Below, one piece after another: positions 13,080 to 24,799 of a stretch of DNA of 64,000 bases; the stretch's first letter is position 1; each line of letters starts with the position of its first letter. The position numbers and the translations under genes were made by a program. Source of the stretch: Cadophora sp. MPI-SDFR-AT-0126 (taxonomy: Eukaryota; Ascomycota; Leotiomycetes; Helotiales; Ploettnerulaceae); NCBI GenBank assembly GCA_020747065.1, contig JAGMVK010000007.1:2046001-2110000 (forward strand). Reading direction: 5' to 3'. The notes under the pieces are model-generated. The model saw only the letters and a program-made list of their open reading frames with translations. It ran no database searches and had not been told where the DNA came from.

Positions 13080-14711
13080 GTAATTTAAGGCCCCACCCCC
13101 TTTAACTTGCTACAATTGCAAAGCAGCCTGGTTGGATTTAAAAGTTGTTGAATCAATAGGTGATAGATCAGTGCCCATGTGATTGATAATAGTCCGAAAG
13201 AAATGATATATACGCATTTAAGCACGTGGAATTATGTGTGATTCGAGACGTAGAGCTCGCGAGATGTATTTACCAGCTCGGATATCGATTCAGACCACAG
13301 ATGACGAGAAATAATCCTTTCATCACGGCAGCCTTCAATCCTGCTGCCGCTCCTCGAGGAAACTGTCGGGTCTTAAAAGTACGGAGCCTTTATAATTTTT
13401 AGCCTCTCGGTCACAGTCTCAATATGGAGGTGTTGTTTACTTCGGAGCATCAGACTTGCATTAGGCGACTTCTTAAAGTTCTTAAAAACTCCCCACCGAG
13501 GCGACCATCGATATTGTGGCACACGTGGCAGAGGGATTAAGTGTATCATCAAAGCTCCCATGACGACAAGTTTTCCAAGGTGTCTTCGCATATTGTGCTT
13601 TTCGTTCCATGGGGAATTCCCAGAACTAGCGGTGATGGCATTTCTTGACTCAAACTTGGAACATTCGAATCGGTAAAAGTCGGACTTCCATTAGATCGTG
13701 GAGTCGATGCTGACAGCAATAGTCTGGGACTCCATGAGCAAAGCAGATGGAATCTGAGAGCGGGAAAGTGCTTTAGGTGCGATTTCTTGAATTTGGCCGA
13801 ATTTAGCCTTGGCGGGAAGCCCAACGTCCCCGTTTACCGGATGATGCCGCAAATTCTGATTAGGTGTACATTGATAGGAGCGTCATCTCGGGTGTGTCGC
13901 TCAGTTGTGAGACTTTGGCGGGACTCGATAGATACTTCTCACACCTTGTCTAAATTGCAATGCTCACTTGCTTCAACCTGCTTTGAGCCGCTCGATTGTT
14001 TGCTGCCACTTCTTACCTCATTTGGATCCGATGCGCCAGAAACCACCCCCCACCCCCCAATGTTCGGCTTTGGCCATTTTGCTGGAGGTTGTGTCTGGCG
14101 ATGCAAATCGGTAAAGCTGTTCACTGTCGGTGAGTAGTGACACGATGTTCCTGGCTGGACTCGATGTTGTGTCACCTCAGTTGAGTTCATCCCGTTTCAA
14201 GAATGGAACCAATCACCTCAAGCGAATCGCCCTGCGAATCGTCCTGCAGAGCCTCGAGAATCTACTTGTGGTTAATTCGTGGGACCGAGCGCGTTTCATG
14301 ATCAAGCCATTGATCGACTCAAAAGGAAACATGGGTAAACAGCATTAAGGGCGTCGGTCTCTGACTTATCTGAGCTGAGAGATGTCCAGGCATTGGCGAG
14401 TACCCCTGGCTGCCAGATCATCAATACGGGATGGCTGAAGGGCGAATGATGCTGAAACTAGGCGGGTGACGCCCTCTCAATTCGCCCTTCTCGAGAAGCT
14501 GGAAACAGATGGGAGTTTTGCAATACATAAGTTCGAGTAATGGGGTTGTTCAAGAGCTTAGTCTTGATGCTTCTCGACTGGATCCGTATACACACACTCG
14601 TTCGAAATTTTGTTTCCACCTCGTATCAATTGTCCTATTATACGTTCATGTTCTCTTCCACAATTACAGAAAGCTACAAGTCACAAGAGAATCTATAACT
14701 TGAACTTCGCC
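13080..14711. other. Intergenic between S10 peptidase and homeodomain/zinc-finger gene
   Basis: About 1.6 kb. Short frames at 13787-14348 show no family signature and their composition is not distinct from flanks. I see no RNA gene. The 3' end, from about 14590, is a likely promoter and leader of the next gene. Confidence 0.4.
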
Positions 14712-16659
14712 ATGGATCCTCCACCAATCACCGAAGACCAAGAGTCGACGCTCCGCCGCTGGGCATCTACAGTCAGAAAACGTCCGAGAAAACAGGATAA
14801 AGCTTTCTTGCAGGCAGAAAAAGGACTCAGTGGGAGACAAATTGACCATTGGTGGAAGAAGAATGATGAATCCATGGAGCCGAGCTGTAAGATATTATCA
14901 TCCTTTGCCATATTTCTACTAATACCTGCTCTAAGATGACTTGCCATGGACGTCTGCGTCAGAGGCACAAGACAAAGCACCGGCCTTCCACTTAAAGGAT
15001 TTTGGAAACACAGAAGGGGAGATGGCTGAGTATGGTTTCCAAAATCGGTCACATTTCTCAACTGAGTTGAACCTTGGCGCCTTCGGAGGAGATTTCTCTA
15101 GCTTCACGTCCTTGGTAGCACAAGAGGCACTCGATTGGGCCGTCGACCCTGCTCAAGACGAGCTTTCAATTTCATATCTTCACTCGTCTCGGGGCAACGA
15201 GCACCTTGCTCACTGCTCTCCGAGTATGGGTCCTACGAGCAGCCTCCGTTGTTCTACAACATCTTCTATGACAGATACAGCCGCTCTGATGCCCCTATCA
15301 TCTGGGCATTTAAGCTGTGCGACTGATTCCGATCGCTCATCCTATGGATCAGCACTGACTTGGGGTACTTCTTCAACCATCTCATCAATATGTGACCATT
15401 ACGGCGATGATCACAACGATGCTGAGCAGGAGCTATTCACGCATCCAGCAACCAAGCCCTCTAAACTCGTCAAGAAAGGGCGCGGTGCGTCAAAATTTCC
15501 CTCTTACGACACAATCGCAGAGGATGATCCACAAGACTTGCTGCTCCCGGAATACCGCAGGAATCACAAGATTAAAGCAATCACCACTACTCTGCCAGAA
15601 ACTCCCAGCGAAAGTGAACGAGAGCAAGGGAAATACCAATGCACAGCTTGCCATTGGAATTTCGCTCGGAAGGGCGACTGGAAACGACATGAAGAGTCGC
15701 ATGATCCCCAAACATTGTGGACTTGCATGCTCGGGGAGCCTGCGATACTCTCGACAGCCGGATGGGCCTGTGTGTTCTGTGGCTACTTTGCGCCAACACG
15801 TCTCCGCAACGACATAGTCATGCATCTGATCGAGCAACACAATTTTCAAACCTGCCAGAAGAAGAAAATCGAGGACAGGGCCTTTACAAGAAAGGACAAA
15901 CTGAAACAGCACTTGCAGCAAGTTCATTCGCTTTCGGACGACTCAACGCTATGGGAAACATGGCACGAATCGCCTAGGAAGAAGTTTGCTTGGGGGTGTG
16001 GATACTGTGGATGTTGCTTGTACACATGGGAAGGTATGCTCTTGTAAATTTTCATTCCCTGATCTGAAGTCTGCTCCCACATCATTCTACCAGGGTTAAG
16101 CCACATCCATTATGAGAGCTTCAATTGTCTCCTATCGACTTCATCAGCCAGACTTGCAACTCAAAGATACTGTGGAAGTGCAGACCAGCATTCTGATCAG
16201 TGAACAGGACGTTGCATCCATATTGCCGAACACCACGAGAAACAAGTCGGCCCACTTCCTCGATGGTCTGCATCGCTCGTCATCAAAGGTCTACTCCGGC
16301 AGCAAAAGCGGGATGACTTCAAGATCTATGATATTTGGAAAGAGCTGATGGGTCCTTCCCCAAATAGTGACCGGCTGGTAGAGTGGTCAGAGAGAGCCGC
16401 CGCAATCTTGAAGCATAAGCTTGAGTTCAATGACGGTAGGGCTAGAGATGTTGCCACAGAAGCTCAACGGATGGCACTCTTCCCAAATCCCAATCTTGGG
16501 CAAGTTGCTTGGACATCAGATGATTCGAGAATTGTGACACACATCACTCCAATGATCTTCCAAGTTGGAGTTGAGCCATGGCAAGAGCATTCGAAAGCTC
16601 AGGATTCGCGCATGCTTGAACCAGTAAATACCGAAGCATCTATGGCAGGATACTTCTAG
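14712..16659 (+). CDS. Homeodomain plus C2H2 zinc-finger transcription factor
   Basis: About 574 aa in three exons: 14712-14886, 14936-16033 and 16208-16659. Residues about 8-55 form a homeodomain-like segment: RRWASTVRKRPRKQDKAFL, then LSGRQIDHWWKKN, where the canonical recognition-helix WF-N is replaced by WW-KKN. A long Ser/Thr/Asp-rich linker follows. The C-terminal half has zinc-finger units: CTACHWNFARKGDWKRHEESH, CVFCGYFAPTRLRNDIVMHL, FTRKDKLKQHLQQVH and CGYCGCCLYTWEGRCIHIAEHH. The last unit exists only if the 174-nt intron 16034-16207 is removed whole; a closer acceptor at 16092-16093 would run into TGA at 16201. This homeodomain/C2H2 architecture is known from fungal regulators, but the target genes are unknown. 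Its stop lies 9 bp from the stop of the convergent MFS gene. Nuclear DNA-binding role is inferred. Confidence 0.85.
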
Positions 16660-16668
16660 TCCTTAACT

Positions 16669-18485
16669 TCACTTCAGCTGTGCATCCATCGTGATACGCC
16701 ATTTAGGGCCGAATCTCCTCATGGAGAAGACCACTCCAAACGCGCTTATCCAACAAATAGCACCTAGTCCGGTGAACAGCCAGCCGTTGCCGATGGCTTT
16801 GATCAGTGGTTCACCGACAACACCTCCAACGCAGCTGAAGATGTTCCTGACGAAGTTGTTCACGGCTACACCACTGCTACTTCGTTTTGGAAGAAATTCC
16901 GTGAGCATGGTCGTTGCTACACCGAAGATGATCATGCTGCCGACGCCAAAGAAGAAATTTGCGATCATTGGGACCACCCAAAAGATACCTTTCTCAGCGG
17001 TCCAACCATACCACACCATCGCGCCTGGGAACATGACAGCTGCAATCCAAGCGTTTTCGCGCATGCGGTCCTCTGGTCGGAAGTCCAACCTTCCAGAAGC
17101 ATCGTATCGACCAGCAGCCCGAGCTTCGCGATGCATAATGTAATCAGTCCATCGTCCTCCGACTAGGGACGCCAGAATGTAGCCAAGAGAGTTCGGAATA
17201 TACAGCAAGCCGATGATGATGGCCGTGAAGTCGTAGGGAGACTCGGAGAACGTTTGCTGGATGGAGATGTTGAGAATGTATAGAGAGCCGAACGTGACGC
17301 TTGCAAGATACACCGTGAGAGCGACGGCTGGGAAACGCAGATAAGCCAAAACGCTTAATGGGTCAATGATACAGCGCTTGAAAACCTTTGCTGCTTTCTT
17401 TGTCTTGAGGTGGACGGATTGTCGTGTTGATATTCGAGTCAACACAGGTCTGATTCCGGATTTCCCGTCCGTCGAGGCAGGGACTAGTGGATGGCGTTTG
17501 GCCAATGTTTCAGGGAGAAAGAATGTTAACAGAACAACTAATAAACCACCATAGATCACCTGGAACCATTGAGTAGCTCTCCATCCCCATGCCTGTGACA
17601 CAGCGCCTCCGATGATAGGCGCCAGTAAGGGACCTAGTAGAGGTCCGAGGTAGAACATTCCCATGGCCCGACCTCGTTCTCTGACTTCCCATATATCAGC
17701 AATAGTCCCGGCACCTACAGCTTGCACTGAAGCTGCCGCACCACCTCCCAGGACTCGCATGACGATCAACATTGCCATCGAGGTTGAGATTGCAGAGATG
17801 ATATTCCATAATGTAAAAAGTACGAAAGAGGTCAGGTAGATTGATCTCCTTCCGAGCGTCTCTGAGAACGAAGACCACCAGAGGGGGAAGATGGACATGC
17901 TTAACATGTACATAGCCACAGACAGATTAGTGATCGTTGGCGTGGTGTTGAGATCTATCGCTAGTTCTGGGAGTGCCGCTAAAGATATATGTCAGAACTC
18001 TACTATAAACCTAACACATAAGGTTGAGACTTACGTAGTAAAATCGCACTTCCCATCGGCGCAGCAGCCGCTGCTATAGCGACTTGAAACGTGATAAACC
18101 ATTTCGTACTCCTCTTATACTCATACGGTCTCTCTACTTCGGGGATAACAGTCAACCTCGCTAAGAGGCCTCGTCTCTTTGCTCGCGGCACAATGGTCAG
18201 GGCTCGTGATCTGACAGATGAGGATTTGGATTTTGTCTTTGAGAGTGGCGGGTTCTTATCTCCGATTTCTTCATCCTGTTGGTCGGGAATAGGTGATATG
18301 CTGCCGATAGAGGAGTGGGTGTGAGAGTGGATGGTGGATGAATCTGTGTCTTTGTCCTGGTCCTCGATTTTGTTGTTGTCCTGGAGAGTGGAGACGCCTG
18401 GTTGTGAGATTGGACCGTCGGTGTTAAGACCTTGTGGTGAGGATGAGCTTTCTGAGACTTCTTTCTCGGGGTCCTGCAGTGCCAT
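16669..18485 (-). CDS. MFS multidrug-type transporter (DHA1-like, 12 TM)
   Basis: About 586 aa in two exons: 18485-18035 and 17978-16669; one 56-nt intron (17979-18034). A hydrophilic Ser/Asp-rich cytoplasmic N-terminus of about 125 residues precedes the first membrane segment (WFITFQVAIAAAAAPMGSAI). The loop after TM2 carries the MFS motif A relative FSETLGRRSIYL. The motif-C region GTIADIWEVRERGRAMG with LGPLLGPLLAPIIGG is typical of the DHA1 drug:H+ antiporters. Further hydrophobic helices continue to near the C-terminus. Likely a plasma-membrane proton antiporter exporting a small toxicant or metabolite, but the substrate cannot be inferred. The join LL|PALPELAIDLNTTP matches homologues. 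It converges on the zinc-finger gene; co-regulation is only a possibility. Confidence 0.9.
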
Positions 18486-19378
18486 GATGCTTAATTCCTA
18501 TCAACTCTGGCTGATTGGAATCTTTGCAGGTTTGTGTGAGCGATGTCGGGGAGGAAGTCATATATATAAATCAGACCGCCTGACTCTGATACAGTAGTGG
18601 GGTTCAGATTCAGCTCAGATATCAACTACGTCCGAAGAAATACGGCATCCAGAGATAGAGTGAACGCGAAGTAAGCAGAGCAAAGATGACGACAAGGAGG
18701 GAAAGACAGAAGGACGTTGAGAACAAGAGACTTAAGGTGCCAGACTACTTCTGGCAAATCGTAACGATGCATTCTTGCAATCTTGTAATCAAGCAATAGA
18801 CTAAAAAGAAAGATGCTCCCCGGACTCCGATAATAGACTAAGTACGGAGTAAAAGAAACGGCCAATGACCAATGATCATCCATTACCCTTCCTTGCCCTT
18901 CCCCCATTCTTCCAACAGGCGGACCTCCATTGCTCAACGGGAAGAATTGTAGTTGCCGTCCCTCGGTTCTGGTTGTGATCGGTAAATCGGCACAGAGAGG
19001 TCGTGATAGGGCGGAATTTCCGCGATGTTGTGGGTAAGGAGAAGGTTGTTGTGATTGGTGGGTGACAAGGACGAAAGTGACTTTCTGGCTTTGAGTTCCA
19101 GCGCGGGACGAGCCGAGAAAAGTGTGTTTTGCTTGACAGGCAAACGTTTGGAGGAAAATAAACTGAGGATTCAATTTTTCACAACTAATTAACGACTTCT
19201 TCAAGCCCAACATCCTGGCAAGTAATTAAAGCGCAGCGCAGCGCACAGTCTTTACTTCGAAGTAAACCGAGCCTCAGACTATTTGCATTCCGACACAGCT
19301 TACCCTCCAAGACCTCTTTCGGAAAGCACAGTCTCTCCTCTCGAAGACCTACCCCGCCCCCACCACGACTCGCCCAAA
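18486..19378. promoter_or_regulatory. Divergent promoter region, MFS transporter (-) and OTU protease (+)
   Basis: About 0.9 kb shared by two divergently transcribed genes. No coding frame I can support, although a non-ATG open stretch runs into the OTU frame from 19283. A short GCGCAGCGCAGCGCA run at about 19229-19243 is a minor simple repeat. Confidence 0.45.
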
Positions 19379-20281
19379 ATGGAGTCCTTCGAGGTCATGC
19401 AGACTCGACATCGCAAAGAGCAAAAGGACCTACAGGGTAGAATCACAAACAAGAAAAAGAATGCGACGAAGAAGACACGAAAGGGCGTAAACAGCGAATG
19501 CGAAGAGCTGGAGCGCGAGCTAAAGGAGCGGCAGAACCAAGAAGTTATGGCTTTAAACGGTGAGCCCGCAGATGTCGAGGATGTGCCAGACCTCGAGGAC
19601 GATACCACCGAGGAGCATACTGTAAATGGCGTGAATGGCATTGCTGCAAGGTTAGATAAGACTACAATTTCGGAGCCTGAGCCTTCGGAGGACGGACAGC
19701 CTCGAAAGAGGAACAGACAGAAAGAGCGGTTGGCTCGTCGCGCGGCGGAACAGGAAGCTGCGATTGAGCAGGCGAAACAAGAGGCGGCTAATCAGCCGGA
19801 TCAGAAAGCTGTGGAGAGGAAGAAGATGCTGGATCAGTTTACTGCGAAGGGCTTGGTGGAGAAGAGTATACGACCGGATGGGCATTGTCTGTTTTCTGCT
19901 GTGGCGGATCAGCTATCACAAGTTGGGATCTCTCTGGGGCCAGAAAGTGAGGACCTGAAGGAGGGAGAAAGGTATAAAGTTGTGAGGAAGGCGGCGGCGA
20001 GGTATATCGAGGGACATCCAGATGATTTTGTGGCTTGGTTGGATGAGCCGCTGGAGCAGTACGTTGAGAAAATTAGGGATACGGCGGAATGGGGTGGCCA
20101 TTTGGAACTTTTGGCCCTGGCTAAAACGTACAAAGTGGAAATATGTGTCTTGCAGGATGGAGCTACGCAGACTATTGAACCTGGAGATGAGAAGAAGGAT
20201 CCAGAGAGGATTTGGCTGGCATACTACCGACATGGATTTGGACTGGGAGAGCATTACAATTCTCTTCGCAAAGCACCTTAA
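19379..20281 (+). CDS. OTU2: OTU-domain deubiquitinating cysteine protease (OTUD6B/OTU2-like)
   Basis: Single-exon gene of 300 aa. The N-terminal half is a charged helical region (MESFEVMQTRHRKEQKDLQ, then Lys/Glu/Arg-rich segments about 20-60 and 105-150), likely coiled coil and also seen in OTUD6B and yeast Otu2. The OTU protease domain spans about 155-300. Its catalytic block RPDGHCLFSAVADQL has Asp167 and Cys170, the WGGHLELLALA block is present, and the terminal HGFGLGEHYNSL supplies the active His292. The family removes ubiquitin, and yeast Otu2 acts on ribosomal protein eS7. The ATG at 19379 was chosen because the in-frame upstream sequence has no ATG and the family begins here. Its stop is 38 bp from the stop of the convergent methyltransferase gene. 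Confidence 0.93.
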   Translation: MESFEVMQTRHRKEQKDLQGRITNKKKNATKKTRKGVNSECEELERELKERQNQEVMALNGEPADVEDVPDLEDDTTEEHTVNGVNGIAARLDKTTISEPEPSEDGQPRKRNRQKERLARRAAEQEAAIEQAKQEAANQPDQKAVERKKMLDQFTAKGLVEKSIRPDGHCLFSAVADQLSQVGISLGPESEDLKEGERYKVVRKAAARYIEGHPDDFVAWLDEPLEQYVEKIRDTAEWGGHLELLALAKTYKVEICVLQDGATQTIEPGDEKKDPERIWLAYYRHGFGLGEHYNSLRKAP

Positions 20282-20319
20282 GCACAGCATTTTCTAACAT
20301 GGAATCAACGGTTGGATTA

Positions 20320-21246
20320 CTAGCTTGGATGTGCCCACACGGAAACCCAATCCGTCACTTCGCCTTCTGCATCATACCCAACCTGATGGGTCCTCGCCGG
20401 CTGGAAATGCGCAATCCTCATCAATCCACTCTTGCTCTGCTCTCTCAGCTTCGCCTCCAGGAGTTCTCCATCTTCAGAATACGGTAACTCCTCTCCCGGT
20501 CTCGTTAGGTGAGCCAAATATACTTTTGGAGGCAATGCCCACGGAGGTCCTCCGCTGGAAGGCGGCTTGTACGTTGGGAACTCGATGCAAATGACTCTTC
20601 CTTCCGGAGCAAGGAGATCCACGAAGCGTTTGGACCAGGCTGGTCTCATGACGGGAGGTAGAGCAGACAGAAACTTCATCTGTCAGCATACAACCGAAAC
20701 ACAAACTGACTTTCGCTTGATGGAGAATAAGGTTGGAGAGAGAGTAGATACCGTATAATCATAGATCAAATCAAACTTCTGTCCTCCCAAAACCCCTCCA
20801 CCACCTTCCTCAAAGAAATCTCCCACAACCCAATTTACCTCTCCATTCTGCACTCCCTCACGAGCAGCATAAATGCCCTTCCCACCCATCTCCGCCTCTA
20901 CCTTCCTAGCTTGATCCAGAGCTTTACTCGAAATCTCTAGTCCATACGCATCATACCCAAATGCACTTAATAGCAATACATCATAGCCTTTCCCGCAGCC
21001 TGGAACGAGGGCTTTCTTTCTCGGTTCGTTCTTACTGATGGTGTTCTGAGACGAGGGAGCAGGTAGCAGGTCTTGACGTTGGGACAATAGGTCGGAAAGT
21101 GCTGGGTTGGGAAATCCTTTATCCCATGGGAGAAACCCTGTGGTCCAGAGTTCGTCCCATCTTGTGCCGTGTTCAGCACTGCCTTGTGCGGAGTCGAAGT
21201 GGGAGAGGAGGCGGGCGCGGGCGTCGGTTGGTTGGTCTGTTGGCAT
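20320..21246 (-). CDS. Thiopurine/thiol S-methyltransferase-like SAM methyltransferase
   Basis: About 282 aa in two exons: 21246-20752 and 20673-20320. Family TPMT-like: N-terminal RWDELWTTGFLPWDKG, motif I LVPGCGKGYDVLLLSAFG, acidic loop GLEIS, motif WVVGDFF, then FDLIYDYT|FLSALPPVMRPAWS across the splice. The PPSSGGPPWALPP block near the C-terminus is also typical. Members transfer methyl groups from S-adenosylmethionine to thiols or halides; fungal relatives act in detoxification of thiols or of released glucosinolate products, but the substrate here is unknown. Two acceptors six bases apart (AG ending at 20680 or at 20674) would give DYT-MKFLSAL or DYT-FLSAL; the latter matches the family better. 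Divergent from the SDR gene. Confidence 0.9.
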
Positions 21247-21863
21247 TGTGTTTGTTGGTTTTGAGGGGTGTGGTAGGTTTAAGTTCAGAAAGGGAATAGG
21301 ATTGGTGGTGAAGCTTGGGAGGCAAGAAGATGGTGATGGTGGGGTAATGAGGGGTATATGACGGAAAGTTACCTCAATTTGAACCACTTTGAAATGGATC
21401 TTAACAGCATTTACTGATAAGTCATTTATGCAAGTAGCATTTTCTTTTTCATCTATCTTGACGAGAATGGCCTGTATATATATATATATATGTAAAGGTG
21501 GAGCAAATCTAGGGCCAAGTGTCAGTAGGCGTAGAAACGGTATCCATTGCCTTGCCACTTGACTGCTGCAGATTGATTTCGGCTATCATATTGATTGCTA
21601 TTTTTTTTCTACTATGGAAGCTTATAAATGTGACTTGTTGTTATTCTTCCGACCCGGAAGCTTTTTTGGTTGGCTTCAAAAGTCACCCTCCCACAGATCA
21701 CTAATATCGTCTTATCGAACCTCGGCATCCGATAAGCCTGGGGCCGAGTCAAGCTACCCCGGACATTAACATCACTCAAAGATCCTTCAACTTCTTCTCA
21801 ACACCACTCACCCAGTATTTTCAAATAAGAAATAATACGCCCCTCATCTTCTACATAGCAACA
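21247..21863. promoter_or_regulatory. Divergent promoter region, methyltransferase (-) and SDR (+)
   Basis: About 0.6 kb between two divergent starts. It contains an alternating TA run at about 21475-21491 and a CT-rich leader block just before 21864. No coding frame. Confidence 0.45.
21475..21491. repeat. (TA)n microsatellite
   Basis: Eight uninterrupted TA dinucleotides in the divergent promoter, about 230 bases upstream of the methyltransferase start and 370 upstream of the SDR start. It may act as an easily melted or nucleosome-poor segment, but that is inference. Confidence 0.8.
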
Positions 21864-22775
21864 ATGGATTCATCAGCTCTCTTCGACGTCAAGGTAAGCC
21901 TTCGTCATCCACCAATTCCTCACGCCAATGCTAATATTCACCAAAGGGCAAAGTCGTCCTCATCACAGGTGGCGCCAAAGGAATCGGCCGCATGATATCA
22001 GAGGGATTTGTCGCAAATGGAGCGAAGGTATACATCTCATCGAGGGACGCAAAGGCGTGCGAAGAGGCATGCAAGGAGTTGAATGCTATGGGTTCGTTCC
22101 AACCTCCTCCAATACCAATCGGAACCCCATCCTACAAAGCATACTGACTCGAGATCAATAGGCAAAGGCAGTGCCCACTATATCCAGGCCGATCTCTACA
22201 AAGTGGAAGACTGCAAGAAGATCGCTGAGGAGCTGGGGAAACGCGAGACGAAGCTGGACGTTCTGGTCAACAACTCTGGTTCAAATTGGGGAGCACCATA
22301 CGATGAGTTCCCCGAATCTGCATGGACCCGAGTCCTGACTCTCAACCTCACTCGCGTCTTCACACTGACCCAAGCCCTCACCCCTCTCCTCGAAGCTGGC
22401 GCCTCGAACCTCTCCCCCTCCCGCATAATCAACATCGGCTCAGTCGATGGCCTCCGCGTTCCCTCACTCGAAACCTTCTCCTATTCCGCCTCCAAAGCAG
22501 GTCTCCACCAATTGTCTCGCGTACTCGCTAACCATCTCGGAAAGCGAAATATCACGTCTAATACGCTGGCTTGTGGGCCGTTCCAGAGCAAGATGATGAA
22601 GCAGACGCTGGAGACGTTTGGAGAGGCAATTAAGAATGGAATTCCGTTGGGGAGGATTGGAGAGAAGGAGGATGTGGCGGGTGCCTGTCTATTTTTAAGT
22701 AGTAGGGCTGGGGCTTTTGTCAATGGAGCGACGATTGCTTTAGATGGTGGGAGTTTGGTGGGGAGTAAATTGTAG
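21864..22775 (+). CDS. Short-chain dehydrogenase/reductase (classical SDR)
   Basis: About 262 aa in three exons: 21864-21893, 21947-22091 and 22162-22775; introns 53 and 70 nt. Rossmann fold: cofactor motif TGGAKGIG at residues 17-24, then NNSG (variant of NNAG), the catalytic Tyr166 and Lys170 in YSASK, and the Ser of the INIGSVDG block. The end GATIALDGGS is the usual SDR C-terminus. The charged residue pattern SSRDAKAC after the second strand suggests NADP(H) rather than NAD(H), which is inference. The sequence resembles the fungal group related to the RhlG/3-oxoacyl reductase type, but the substrate cannot be named. Exon 1 encodes only ten residues. Neighbouring genes do not form an obvious pathway. 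Confidence 0.92.
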
Positions 22776-24799
22776 GATTGGGCTAAGATCATGGGTGTAT
22801 GATATCACGAAGGATTTGGACAGGTTGAGAGATTAGGCCAGTCGAAAAAGGATGGTGTTGAAAATGATTCCTGGTTGGGAAGTGGCACTAAAAGCCAAAG
22901 GAATATGAGTTACACGTGTGTCAAGAGAAAAAATGAAGACATGCTTTCAAACACTGTGAATGCGAGCCTCTTGCTGCGGCTTCTTTCACGCATTTACTCT
23001 ATGCTGTTGCTTGCACGATGCCACTCTCCTACTGGACCTCATCTCTCCATTCACGTTTAAAATTTTCGGGTTTTCACTTGTCCAGATGTGGGAAAATGTG
23101 TTGTTCTTCCTGTTAGGGCTCATCAATGATAATATCGCTAGACCTTTAATAATCCTCCTTCGTTAACATATAAGCATCTCTCGTCTACCCATCGAACTCT
23201 GGAGCTTTGTCTCCCGAACTGAAAAGTAATTCACTGAGGAAGCACCTGATAGGTAAATTGAAGATCTATGCCTGCTCTTTGGAAACGTTCATTTTCATTC
23301 GTAATCCTGCAGCAGACTGTCCCGAAAGTCGTGCAACGGGTGATCTTTGTCTTTTGTTCTCTAACGATCTTTCATTGCTCTTATCGCTTGTCAACTCAAG
23401 GCCAACAGCGTCACGGTAGAATGTATTCTCTCACAAGTTTCAATTGGCCAACCTGTACTGAGGCGACTACTCCAATTGATATAAAGATCTCATATGAGGC
23501 GTGCAACCTGATTCTCTCATGATTCTGTTGAGCATGGCAGTTTGGTTTAGTCACGCCACGCACCATCAACTGCTGGACGAGAATTGAGGAAGTGAGGATC
23601 GACCGAAGCAGCGCGTGGACATGTTATAATGTCATCAATCTAGTTCAAAAACTAAGAAAGTCTGTCTATATAAATTTTGGCCATACTGAGTGCTTCGTTA
23701 AGTCCTGCATGTGGCATGTGGGGTCACTGACGTGGGCAAATGCAAACTCTGTTGACATTCGCTTAATTTCAAGCGGCTGCTGGACATAATTGGCGATGTA
23801 GAAACATGTAGGACCCACTGGCCGAAAAGCCCACCGCTAAAGCCTTTAGAAAGACTCAGTGAAGGGGAGACTCACCAGCATCTTCTTGTCCCCGCATAGA
23901 GAAAAGTGGTGCTCTTGCGTTACTGACTGTAGCTTTTCCCAATTGACGAACACGTGCGTGATGTGGCCGACGTGGCGGGGGAAGGTGCTCTTGTCCCGAA
24001 CTTCGCCTTCGAGCCACTAGATGGAGCAGAGTCAGCGTATGATTTTGGAGGTTTTGGAGGTTGCGAAGAGTTGTTGTCCAGATGGAAAGAGCACGATGAC
24101 CATTTATTGTTTACAAAGAAGTAGTACATATAAATGTCACCCTGGCATATTATTGCTTGCCTAGTGTTGTTTTCTGGTTAGATTTCGCTTCCAGCTTGGA
24201 TTTAGATGGGACCTGGCTTACCTATTACTCCGTAGACATTTGACATCAAAGTATATCCATGTTTGGAGGGGACGACAGGGATCAATCATCCTTGCATCTC
24301 CAACTCTCGGGAGGTCCGTGATTAGCCAGCGGCAAAACTTCAGAGAGTCCGATTAGGTGAGGGGTGGTACTAACTGTTATTCGTGGGATATCTAAAATTT
24401 TGAAATGAGGAAAGGCATCGATGGAACACCAGCACAGTAACTGATGCGAGGAAAGTGTGGGGAAATTCTCAAATTGCCGGTAGTGTTCAGCGGGGTTCTG
24501 AGGAGTAAGGTTAGAATGGTTGGACGGAGAGGATAGGCGGAAAACTAGCGGAAATCCTGCAGATATGATCAACCGACTAAGATGCCTTACGACTGGGATG
24601 TCAACCTACTTTATCCGGACTCCATGTCATCTAATGTCAAGGTAAATGCGCGTAAGATGTCTTTTCTAGATGCAAGTTCACAGTTTGACATCATAGGTAA
24701 TGATGTGATGAGTTACAAAAGACGTTGCACTCCTTTCAAAATGGACAAGCAGGACTTGCTCCGACTATCCCCTCTTCCATCCAAGGCGTCACCTTCAAG
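22776..24799. other. Intergenic between SDR and alpha-galactosidase
   Basis: About 2 kb with no supportable gene. A CACGTG motif lies near 23950, in the block CGAACACGTGCGTGATG. An imperfect GGAGGTTTTGGAGGTT repeat lies at about 24045-24060. Nothing else stands out. Confidence 0.35.
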
